A stretch of 57,340 nucleotides of DNA from Symbiodinium natans. Lineage: Eukaryota > Sar > Dinophyceae > Suessiales > Symbiodiniaceae. The DNA is taken from contig CAJNDS010000862.1 of assembly GCA_905221605.1 (NCBI GenBank), positions 1 to 57,340 of the forward strand, written 5' to 3'. Positions within the stretch are counted from its first letter, which is position 1. Each line of letters opens with the position of its first letter. Positions 9,950-18,471 of the stretch are shown one piece after another. A model generated the notes under the pieces. The model did no database searches. It was given only the letters and a program-made list of their open reading frames with translations, and was not told the DNA's origin. Position numbers and translations under genes: made by a program.

Positions 9950-11398
9950 TCCCCCAAAGACATCATTTCAACCCCAAAGCCTTGAACAATGAGACCTTGT
10001 TCCCCCCGACATGAACCACCCTAAACCCTAAACCCGAACCCTAAACCCTAAACACCAAACCCTAAACCCTCAAGTCCGAACGTTCTGCGGCTGCCGGAAC
10101 TTTTGGGTATTCGCACTCCAGCCTCCGGGGGAGCTGGGACCCTCAGCCGCGGTTTGGTCGGACGTCAACACGCCGTCGTCCCCATCCAGAACGATTTGCC
10201 CAGTGCGGAGCTGCACTCGGGGCAAGACCTGGGATTTCACTTCTGAAACCCATCTCGGGTCACATCTTCGCCGACAGCGACCTCCAGAGTTCACAGTCGA
10301 GATGCGATGCTGACAGTGGTTCTCGCGTAGAGCTCACCTTCCCCTGTGCCACTGCTGCTTCTTTCTCTCTGGAATCTCTTTGCGAATCGGAACACTGCTG
10401 CTGCTCCTGATAAGCCCCACCCTAAGTATAGGCTGCAGGTTAGGGGGTTTAGGGTTTAGGGGGGGGGTGGGCCCGATCTGAATCGGAAATCGGCTAGGCT
10501 GGTTGTTGTGGTTTAGGAGTCCGGGTTCGATAAAGAACCAACTTCGGTTACCCTAAGATGCTTCTCTAGGTTGCTACTCTTGTTCTCCGTGTGTGCACTG
10601 GGTTCCTTCAGAACATCAGTGGTTCAGGAATTTGCTGGTAGCCTGGGGTAGCCACGATGGAAAGCAATGTAGTGGTTGAGATTTGGTATTCTGAAGCTTG
10701 CAAGCCTAAGTACATGAAGCACTATCAATGAAGCCGGAGCCAGCCTAAGCTAAAAGACAATGAAGCCGGAGCCAGCCTAAGCTAAAATACAGTCCCAACG
10801 ACCCTACAGTAAATTTGAGCACAAGAACACAAAGATTGTGAACCTACGTTCGGCCATCGATCTTCCCAGGCGCTCTGTGGATCGAGGGCTCCCAGGCGCT
10901 TCCCACCACGAGCCCCTAATTCCTGAAACCCTGTACCCTTCAGCAGAAAGCCTAGATAAACTCAGTAGCCTGCAGGGTTTTAGGGTTTGACCTGCACACA
11001 GTAATGTGCTGAAATCCGAGACACACACTCACTGGCATTCCCCAAGCCCGAGCTACCCTAACCCCCTCAATGGTTCATGCAGCCTACTCCCCCAGCCGAA
11101 TTATTGCGTTGGTTCCTGAATAAGATACGTTTAGGCTCTTCTGGTGAGTTTATGTTAACAACAAGTGCGGGCATGTTGCACATCAGTGAAAGGTGAATAA
11201 GGCCTGGTTTGCTTGGTTGCATCGTCGCGTATGACACAGGGGCTCGAGCAACAGCTCAACCAGGGGTGTCCACAAATTGCAACATGTTCCAACCATAGTG
11301 CTATGACCCTTCCTGCTGCCACCAGGCCACTCCACTTGGCTGCTTTCAGTGTTCTGTTACATTTTTTACCTCGCTCTAGAACCTAGACTTCCTCAGCC
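9950..11398. other. Intergenic stretch with telomere-like tracts, no secure gene
   Basis: CCCTAAA-type tracts occur at 10018-10070 and TTTAGGG at 10445-10465. A 30-bp direct repeat (AATGAAGCCGGAGCCAGCC...) occurs at 10730 and 10760. Two minus frames (10070-10294 and 10804-11028) are open, but neither is supported by a second copy or a known motif. Confidence 0.3.
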
Positions 11399-12010
11399 AT
11401 GTCCGCTGACAATGGGGAGACAGTGAGCATGGTGTTGCAGTATGCAACTGTGAAGTCAAGGATTCCGAGGCTGTTCCAGCCTAATTTCGGACTGCCTCTC
11501 ATGGGGACGGACAGACCAGACAAATCCCGCATGGAGAGAGTCAAGTGCTGTGATCGAGGCTCCCTGATCGCTTCTTTGTCAACTGGATCTGCCAAGGTGA
11601 GTTTCCATCCGCCAAATCACTGTCGCCTCCAATTCACAGTTTTGCAGACCATGATGACCGACAAAGGGCGGCAGTGGCTTCTGTCCCACCGCAGCTCGAA
11701 GCACACAATTTTTGTGGAGGAGGTGCTGCAGATTATCATGACACTTGACTTGCAACAGGGTGCCGACCGCAAGGTGCAGATTTCCATGAGCCTCATGTCC
11801 GGCCAGGTCATTTCGACTGTGGAAGCAGAACATTCCATGCGACTTTATGAGCTGCGTAGAGCCTTGTTCCAGCATGTTTCTGCATTCAGCCGATTGGAGA
11901 AGGAAACCATGAAGTTTTGCACGACCAGCGGTCGTATGGTTCACCTGCGTGGATCGGCCACTGTGCATAGTCTCTTAGTGAACCCGCTCAAGAGACCTCG
12001 TGCGAACTGA
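11399..12010 (+). CDS. Unknown 203-codon protein, possibly with a 51-bp in-frame intron
   Basis: The frame opens at ATG 11399 (MSADNGETVSMVLQ) and closes at 12008-12010 after PLKRPRAN. The C-terminal half (VISTVEAEHSMRLYELRRAL) looks alpha-helical and soluble. Within it, GTGAGT at 11597 and TTTTGCAG ending at 11647 frame a 51-bp segment that has no stop and keeps the frame. If removed, the protein reads GSAK joined to TMMTDKGRQW and is 186 residues. The retained segment (VSFHPPNHCRLQFTVLQ) is less protein-like, which favours splicing. No family is recognised. It lies just upstream of the Ala/Pro-rich gene on the same strand. Confidence 0.6.
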   Translation: MSADNGETVSMVLQYATVKSRIPRLFQPNFGLPLMGTDRPDKSRMERVKCCDRGSLIASLSTGSAKVSFHPPNHCRLQFTVLQTMMTDKGRQWLLSHRSSKHTIFVEEVLQIIMTLDLQQGADRKVQISMSLMSGQVISTVEAEHSMRLYELRRALFQHVSAFSRLEKETMKFCTTSGRMVHLRGSATVHSLLVNPLKRPRAN

Positions 12011-12254
12011 CTTTGGCTGTCAAGAGGGGCTCAGAAAGTGGGGCTAACAAACACTGCTTTCACACATGCAGACACCAGATATTGACAGATGATATGTAGT
12101 GTTGTGACATTTCTCGCTGCATTGCTGGCAGAGTGCAAGAGATATTGACAGATGTGCTAGTCTTGTGATGTTGCAAGTTGCATCGCTGGCAGGGTTTTGT
12201 TGCTCAAGTTGCTTTGTGGTTTCACCTGTTGGCAGCATGATTGCTGAAGGGGTC

Positions 12255-13004
12255 ATGTCGGCCTTTATGACCGGCAAACGGCCTTTGGACGAGGCTGAAG
12301 AACCTGCAGCTGCTTACAAGGCACCGAAGAAGCTAGCCCCGAGAAGCATCAGGTTCACTATGATGCAGGAGGAGGCATCAGGTGAGTCGAGTCCGGAGCC
12401 ACTGTCTCCGAGCCCTGAAAAGTTATCGGCGGTGAACGACGATTTGTTCCAGGGCAGCAAGGTGAAGGAGTCCAAGTCCGACTTGTTAGAGGGTGAGGTG
12501 AAGAGCGATTGGTTCCAGGGCGGCGAGGTGACAGACTTGTTCGAGTGTCTGGACAAAGCCCTTGGGAGTGACCTCCCACTGTGCATTGAAGATGGCCCAG
12601 TGCAGCAGCTTTACAGTGGGCCAGTTGTCATGGGAGCCAAGGTCGCCTCCCCACAGGGTTCTTTGCAAGCAGCCTCACCCCACCAGGGTTCTTCGGCTGC
12701 ACCCGCACCTTTGGCTGCACCCGCACCTTTGGCTTTGCAAGCAGCCTCACCCGACCAGGGTTCTTCGGCTGCACCCGCACCTTTGGCTGCACCCGCACCT
12801 TTGGCTTTGCAAGCAGCCTCGCCCGACCAGGGTTCTTCGGCAGCAGCCTCACCCCAGCAGGGTTCTTCGGCAGCAGCCACACCTTCGGCTGCAACCGTTT
12901 CAGCTGTGGCAGTCTTGAAGGAGTTTCTGTCGGTTCCAGAGTCCGTGCAGAACTTCCACCAGAAGACACTTTGCAAGATTCAGCCACTTTTTTTCTGGGT
13001 TTAA
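12255..13004 (+). CDS. Ala/Pro/Ser-rich protein with in-frame tandem repeats
   Basis: The frame is open from 12165. I prefer ATG 12255 (MSAFMTGKRPLDEAEEPAAA) because upstream codons look non-coding. A possible nuclear-type basic patch (AYKAPKKLAPRS) is followed by an acidic Ser/Pro-rich region with repeated FQG and LEGEVKSD units. Then comes an array of 16-22-residue repeats built from QAASPDQGSSAAP and APLAAPAPLAL. The repeat units are multiples of three bases. The protein is probably disordered; its role is unknown. The last residues before the stop (KIQPLFFWV) may be intron read-through, because AG-rich exon candidates follow at 13110-13300. Confidence 0.5.
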   Translation: MSAFMTGKRPLDEAEEPAAAYKAPKKLAPRSIRFTMMQEEASGESSPEPLSPSPEKLSAVNDDLFQGSKVKESKSDLLEGEVKSDWFQGGEVTDLFECLDKALGSDLPLCIEDGPVQQLYSGPVVMGAKVASPQGSLQAASPHQGSSAAPAPLAAPAPLALQAASPDQGSSAAPAPLAAPAPLALQAASPDQGSSAAASPQQGSSAAATPSAATVSAVAVLKEFLSVPESVQNFHQKTLCKIQPLFFWV

Positions 13005-13690
13005 GTATTCAGGCTTAGGGTGTTTTGCGCCGTACCTGATAGCCACTTCCCCCCCCCCCCAAACCCCAGAACCTAAACTGTAAACCAAAATCCCTAAAGC
13101 TCATTCAAGGTGAGCTGCAAGAAGAAAGAATCCCTGAATGCTCGAAGCCCAAAGCAACACAACCAATTGCCAGTGCTGAGGAGCTGGACCGAGTACCCGA
13201 AGGACTGTTGCAGCATCCAGGTCTTGGTGCACAAGCGGGCCTTCTTCATCAACAAGGTTGCCAAGACTCACAAGGACAAGGCAGGAAGGATGTGCTCTAC
13301 AGCAAAACCCTATCCCTAACTATACCCTAGCCCATAAGTCATAGCCCTGTATACCCTCTCGAGCATGTACAGCAAAACTCTGAACAGGTGAAGACCAATG
13401 CTTCCGGAGCCTACCATTTGGGTTGGGGGAAGTTTCTTGACCCTGTTTGAAGAGAAGCAAGCAAGCTAGCTTTGCAGCAAGTTTTTTTCTGCTTTTCAAG
13501 AACAGCTAAGGTACCAGAGCCTTCGAGAAGCTTGGGCGGAGGCAGTACGCCTGGGCAAGGAGTGAGGCTGATATGATGGGCTTCCATTGGGGCAGCACCT
13601 GTGAGCGGCCGAAGAAATCTTTCCGAAGATGTCAGTGAAAATGAGGGAACCTTAGATTTTAGAAGGGCTTAGGGTGCAGGGTTTGCAGGC
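13005..13690 (+). other. Possible downstream exons of the Ala/Pro-rich gene
   Basis: Segments near 13108-13290 and 13500-13565 have short coding-like frames (for example LRYQSLREAWAEAVRLGKE ending at TGA 13563-13565). They are separated by A/T-rich or telomere-like DNA and a poly-C run (13049-13058). The joins cannot be fixed by eye. Confidence 0.25.
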
Positions 13691-14110
13691 TCTGTGCCGC
13701 AAGGCGTAGCCTGATAAGTAAGATCACACAGGCATCAGCCGCTCACTCGCTTGCTGAAAGCAGGTTGTACACAGCAGAGGCAGCAGGGTATATCGCCGAT
13801 CCCTAGCAGGGCCGACTAAGTCATGTATAAGCACAAGTTGAGACCTTGTATGTCCCTCTGGCTGTGCATGCAGGGTTAAAGCTGCCCTGTGATCCGATGA
13901 GGGGTTCTGTTGTGAAAATGCATTCCGAAGAGAGAAAAGATTGCCCTAGGCAAGGCTCAGCCTGAGAGTAAGATCACACAGGCATTGTGCTGAGAGGTTC
14001 ACCTTCATACTGGATGGATCAAAGGTCACAACAGAAGCTCTTGGCCTCGTAGGGCTTGGGTGTTGAGCCGCAAGGCTCAGCTTGAGAAGTAAGGTTAGGC
14101 TGGTTTATGC
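13691..14110 (+). repeat. Three copies of a short dispersed element
   Basis: GTGCCGCAAGGCGTAGCCTG (13694), a GGCAAGGCTCAGCCTGAGAG version (13950) and GAGCCGCAAGGCTCAGCTTG (14071) are each followed by AAGTAAG(A/G)T and a (CA)CAGGC or (TT)AGGCTGG sequence. A fourth copy is at 8919 and a partial copy is at about 26005. The pattern suggests a small dispersed repeat whose first part is a hairpin. Confidence 0.6.
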
Positions 14111-14237
14111 TGAACGGCTCTGGAAATCTGAGCCGAAGGGTAGGGTCGATTGCCGTGCTTACTGCCACAACCAGAAGATAGGCTGGATTCAAAGACAAGG
14201 CAGTGCTGAAGTCAAGAGACTTCACTAGTTTCACGGT

Positions 14238-14755
14238 CCTGCCGCCACAGCATGCCCTGGACCGGCACCGGTTTGACGTGCGACAAGTGTGGCTGGGTTA
14301 CGAAGGGTAGGGAGCAAAAAGGCGGCGCTGTGCATAGAGTTCCTTGGCTACAGTGTCATGCAATAACCGGTAACCAGACATGTATATAGTAATATATAAT
14401 GCGGCTTGCAACATGTCGTTGAGAGCAGTCCTCGTTCCCCTGCCAGGTGCCAGACCAACCATGGAAACGGCCACACCTGTGACCCCGGCAACTTTGGTCT
14501 GGATATGGAGCGGTGCAGGGCGCTGAAATCCGAATGGTGGCAGCCTCCGTCGAGTCCCCCGTTGGATTTGCAGTTAGGACAGTTAGGAAGGCCCCACCAC
14601 CGATGCCTCCAACGGATGATCTGCCCACGGCCTCGTCAGGCTCGTCAGGGGCGGATTTCCAAAGGCTCGAGATGGAGAGCAAGATTGACAAGCTAGACCG
14701 CAAAGTTGACCGTCTGATCGAACTGGTCGGCCGCTTGGAGATTCAGCAAGGGTAA
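14238..14755 (+). CDS. Zinc-binding/coiled-coil protein, tandem copy A
   Basis: This copy reads CRHSMPWTGTGLTCDKCGWVTKGR at its start, then an interrupted region, then an exon near 14448-14755. The exon contains CQTNHGNGHTC, DPGNFGLDMERCRALKSEWW and a C-terminal coiled coil (ESKIDKLDRKVDRLIELVGR) ending at TAA 14753-14755. Compared with copy B (15085-15815) it lacks about 66 bp after KGR and shifts frame there, so it is probably damaged. The Cys/His spacing (C-x-H, then C-x-x-C) suggests one metal site. No known family is identified. Confidence 0.45.
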
Positions 14756-15084
14756 GGAGTTCAAAAGGTCGAGAGCAAGATCGAAGCGGCTGCTGTAACA
14801 GCACAGGGGTGTTGTACATATATACAGACTTGGAAGCGAGGGCAAGCAGCACCGCGGGCCGGAAAGTTAGAACATCCCCGGCCCTTTAAAGAAAGACCTG
14901 AAGACACAAGACCGCCCAGGCTCCGCTGTCTGGCGGTGGTGGTGGTGGTGGTGTGTCCGGGGCCTGTGGCGTCATGCAAGTGCCCTGCCGGTTTTAGTCC
15001 CCAGCCCTTCTGGTGCAGTGTGAACTAACTCAGCTGAAGAGGCAATGATGTTGAGCAGCTGTGTGCTCAAGTGAAAAGCCTTCA

Positions 15085-15815
15085 CTAGTGTCACGGTCCT
15101 GCCACCACACCATGCCATGGTCCGGCACCGGGTTGCAGTGCGACTTGTGTGGCTGGGTTACGAAGGGGAGGGTCGATTCCCGTGCTGAGTGCCATGCCCT
15201 CAGGATAGGCTGGATTCAGCAAAAAGGCGGGATGACCCTTTGCATCGAGTTCCTTGGCTACAGTTTCATGCAATAACCGGTATCCAGACATGTATATAGT
15301 AATATATATATATATATATATAATGCGGCTTGCAACATGTCGTTGAGAGCAGTCCTCGTTCCCCTGCCAGGTGCCAGACCAACCAGGGGAACGGCCACAC
15401 CTATGACCCCGGCAACTTTGGTTTGGATTTTGATGCGTGCAGGGCGCTGAAATCCCAATGGTGGCAGCCCACGCCGACGCCGAGTCCCCCAAACAGCACA
15501 CCAGGGCCCAGCGTTGCTGCAGGGGCGAGCGTTGCTGCAGGGCCGAGCGTTGCTGCAGGGCCGAGCATTGCTGCAGGGCCGAGCTTTGCTGCAGGGCCGA
15601 GCATTGCTGCAGGGCCGAGCGGCCCAAGGACAGTTGTCAGGACGAAGGCCCCGCCACCGAGTCCTCCAACGGATGATGGTCCCACAGCCTCGACCTCGTC
15701 AGGCTCAGCAGGGGCGACGGACGTCCGGAGGCTCGAGCAAAAGATCGACGAGCTGGACCGCAAAGTGGCCCATCTGATCGATCTGGTCAACCGTTTGGGG
15801 TTTCACCAAGGGTAA
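15085..15815 (+). CDS. Zinc-binding/coiled-coil protein, tandem copy B
   Basis: The first exon (about 15085-15275) reads SCHHTMPWSGTGLQCDLCGW and continues to MTLCIEFLGYSF. The second (about 15372-15815) reads CQTNQGNGHTYDPGNFGLDF and ACRALKSQWW. A linker of six-residue repeats (SVAAGP, SIAAGP, SFAAGP) and a C-terminal coiled coil (EQKIDELDRKVAHLIDLVNR) follow, ending at TAA 15813-15815. The intron carries an (AT)n run (15303-15323). The layout of a zinc-binding head, flexible linker and coiled-coil tail is clear. Its function is unknown. It is the more intact member of the tandem pair. Confidence 0.55.
15516..15624 (+). repeat. 18-bp coding minisatellite
   Basis: Six units of (A)GC(G/A/T)TTGCTGCAGGGCCG run head to tail inside copy B and add Ser-(Val/Ile/Phe)-Ala-Ala-Gly-Pro units. 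Copy A lacks the array, so it expanded after the duplication. Confidence 0.9.
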
Positions 15816-16596
15816 GTGAGGGCAAGCAGCACCGCGGACCAAAAAATAAAAAACAATAAAGTTTAAACTGTCCGATATTCCATGTCTCGCGTTGCTGCGA
15901 AACAGAAGGAGGCCCTCTATTTTTGTATAGAGTATCGTGTTGTTGAACGAGCTCCCTGTACACACCAACCTTTTGGAGTTCGGCAGCAAGCAAGGAGGAA
16001 AAAAAAGCTACAGCCAGCGTTTCGAAGAAACATGTGCATGCCGGCAGCCAGCGAAATTCCATGTGATCGCTGTTTCGAGTGGTATATAGCCCTGCCTCGG
16101 CTCAGGACCGATCGTGTGACCTTGCTCCAGTTCCTCGCAAGTGACCCGAACGCTGCTTGCCATGTTTAGGGTCGGCCTAAACCTAAACCCTAAACCCTCA
16201 ACCCTAAGCCCTAAACCTTGCACTCCTGGCACAATCCCCGGCCCTTTAAAGAAAGACCTGAAGACACAAGACCGCCCAGGCTCCGCTGTCTGGTGGTGGT
16301 GGTGGTGGTGTGTCCGGGGCCTGTGGCGTCATGCAAGTGCCCTGCCGGTTTTAGTCCCCAGCCCTTTTGGCGCAGTGTGAACTAACTCAGCTGAAGAGGC
16401 AATGATGTTGAGCAGCTGCAACAGTGCTCAAGTCGAAAGACTTCACTAGTTTCACGGTCCTGCCGCCACCGCATGTAGAGGTTTGGACCATTACTCATGT
16501 GAACTTGTGATCAGAGAGCAAGCAAAATGTAGAAGCAAAAATAGCACAGGGTTTGCATGTCTCAGAATTTTAACAGTAGACAGTGAGCTAGTGATC

Positions 16597-18180
16597 ATGG
16601 TCCGACGCAGAATTGTCACTTGCAGCAGCAGCAGCAGCGAGGAGGAGGACCGCGTGGATGGAGACATCGAGGAGGACGCAGTGGATGGCGTTGATGCAGT
16701 CGACGAAATTTCTGGAGTGCCGAACCCTCGTCCCATCCACCCAATGGTGCCAAGGGCACCGGCGGCGCTTGGGCCTCCCCCGCCCACACCGTTCAACCAG
16801 CCGATGGCCCCTCCTGGCCCAGCAGCTGGCCCAGGACCAGTTCGAGGCCCTGCACCTGGCGGCCCTCCTCCACCGACTCTTGGCTTTCTGTTGGCTGGCT
16901 TTTGGGACTTCAACTCTTTTTTTTGAACAAGGAACCTACAAGTTAAACTTTAAGGAGGGGTTCAGAAGTCCCCGACTCTTGGCTTTCTTCTGGCTGGATC
17001 TTGTGACTTAAACTGCAATAAGGAGCCTGAAAGTCAGACTTCTAGGAGGGGTTATAAGTCAGCCCAGGTTGTCAGGTGATTTTACAAGCCCAGGGTTTTT
17101 TTGTAGAAACTGCAATAAGGAGCCTGCAAGTTACACTTTGTTGGGGAGTCAGCCCAGGTTGTCAAGTCCTTTCACAAGCCCTGGGGGAATGGCAGCCCTG
17201 CCGGCAAGTGCAATTGCAGGTGTTTCGACTCTTGGCTTTCTTCTGGCGAGCTCTCTGGACTTGAGTTTTTGTTTTGGAGCCTAAAAAAAAAAACTTTTAA
17301 GAGGGGTTCAGAAGTTCGTCAAGGACGACACGGCCCACACGGCCCGCAGCAAGGGCAGCCGGTCCAGCAGTCCCTCTGGGGCCTTCGACTCTTGGCTTTC
17401 TTCTGGCCAGCTCTCAGAACTTTATTTTTTGTTTTGGAGCCCGAAAAACACTTAAACTTTTTTAGGACGAGGATGACACGGCCCATGGCAACCGGTCCAG
17501 CAGTCCCTCTTGGGCCTCCTGCACCGACTCTTAGCTTTCTTCTCGCCAGCTCTTGGGACTTGATTTTTTTTTGGATCCTACAAAAACTTAAACTTTTTCG
17601 GAGGGGTTCAGAAGTTAGCCAAGGATGCCTGCCTCGACATTGCTTGGACCAGCGCCAGCCGGAGCAGCAGCTGGCCTGGCAGGACCTCCTGCACCGACTC
17701 TTGGCTTTCGTTTGGCCGCCTCTTGCGACTTTAACCGTTTTATTGAAGCTAAAAGTTGAAAGGGGTTCAGAAGTCAGCCAAGGACTCCTGCCTGGAGAGG
17801 GCCTGGACCAGTGGCTGCTGGAGCAGGCCTGGCAGGGCCTCCACCGACTCTTGGCTTTCTTCTTTAACCTACTCGTAATAAGGACCAAGCACTCCTGCCT
17901 GGAGAGGGCCCGGACCAGTGGCTGCTGGAGCAGGCCTGGCAGGGCCTCCACCGACTCTTGGCTACCTTTTTATTGAAACTAGTAACAAGGAGCCTAAAAG
18001 TTAACAGGGGTTCAGAAGTCAGCCAAGGATTCCTGTCTTCAAAGCGGCAGGGCCTCCTCCACCGACTCTTGGCTTCCTTGGGCTGGCTCTTGGGACTTCA
18101 TATTCTTAAAAGTTAAACTTTTTGGAAGTGTGCAGCAGACAGCCAAGGACACCGGCCTGGACAGGGCCAGCACCAGGCCC
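16597..18180 (+). CDS. Proline-rich protein built from repeated exon-intron modules
   Basis: The first exon opens at ATG 16597 (MVRRRIVTCSSSSSEEEDRV). An acidic stretch and a Pro/Gly-rich region ending GGPPPPTL at about 16880 follow. From there to about 18180 the same module recurs about eight times: a Pro/Gly/Ala-coding piece ending CCTCC(A)CCGACTCTTGG, then 60-100 bp of T-rich sequence with an AAGTTAAACTTT core and GGGGTTCAGAAGTCAGCC. In the frame set by the first exon each coding piece reads like PVAAGAGLAGPPPTL. The simplest reading is many short Pro-rich exons separated by repeat-derived introns. Splice sites are not proven. No known domain is seen, and the protein is probably disordered. 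Confidence 0.4.
16860..18130 (+). repeat. Tandem modules of 100-250 bp with a shared intron-like part
   Basis: CGACTCTTGGCTTTCTTCTGG or a close form starts at about 16874, 16971, 17227, 17387, 17525, 17696, 17846, 17953 and 18062. The spacing varies from 97 to 256 bp, so the units are not a simple satellite. The coding-like and T-rich parts vary independently in length. Confidence 0.85.
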
Positions 18181-18184
18181 TGGG

Positions 18185-18462
18185 GTATGGCAGGGTTTTC
18201 CACCTCGCTTTCGGCGGGTCATGTCTGGGCTGGGGCATAGCCAAGAAGGCCAAGACCAGGGCCAGGAGCGTTACTTGCATTTGTGTCATCCGTACCGGCT
18301 TTTTTGACTGACCAGGCCCTGGTGCGGTCCCAGGCCTAGCAAGAGGCCGGTTAGGGATTCCATCTCGCTATCGGCGGCTCCTTTGTGGGCTGCAGCGCGG
18401 CCAAGAAGGCCCAAACCAGAAGGAGCGTTTTTTAATGCTTTTGTGTCACCGGTACCAGCCAT
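18185..18462 (+). repeat. Duplicated ~150-bp segment
   Basis: GCCAAGAAGGCC...AGGAGCGTT...TTTGTGTCA(T/C)C(C/G)GTACC(G/A)GC occurs at about 18238-18299 and again at 18400-18459. The GACCAGGCCCTGG(T/G) part occurs at about 18170 and 18311. No open frame is shared by the two copies. Confidence 0.6.
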
Positions 18463-18471
18463 ACGATAGCT

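Larger units (their letters stand above)
14200..16475 (+). repeat. Tandem duplication of the zinc/coiled-coil gene and its 3' flank
   Basis: 14238-14760 matches 15085-15815. The 3' flank 14870-15110, with CCGGCCCTTTAAAGAAAGAC and a (TGG)n run at 14934-14955, recurs at 16235-16475. The second repeat ends with the start of a third unit, which is cut off at about 16475 inside CACGGTCCTGCCGCCACCGCATG. Copy B carries about 390 bp (15840-16230) not present in copy A. A CCCTAAA tract lies at 16175-16215. Confidence 0.8.

Noticed and set aside
13021-13060. Poly-C runs as regulatory elements
   Set aside because: Similar runs occur at many unrelated places (3787, 33155, 41903, 43640, 49796, 56095, 56558) and look like simple slippage tracts.
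17319-17951. 210-codon minus-strand frame
   Set aside because: It crosses the repeated modules, repeats the same peptide many times and conflicts with the Pro-rich plus frame set by the first exon.
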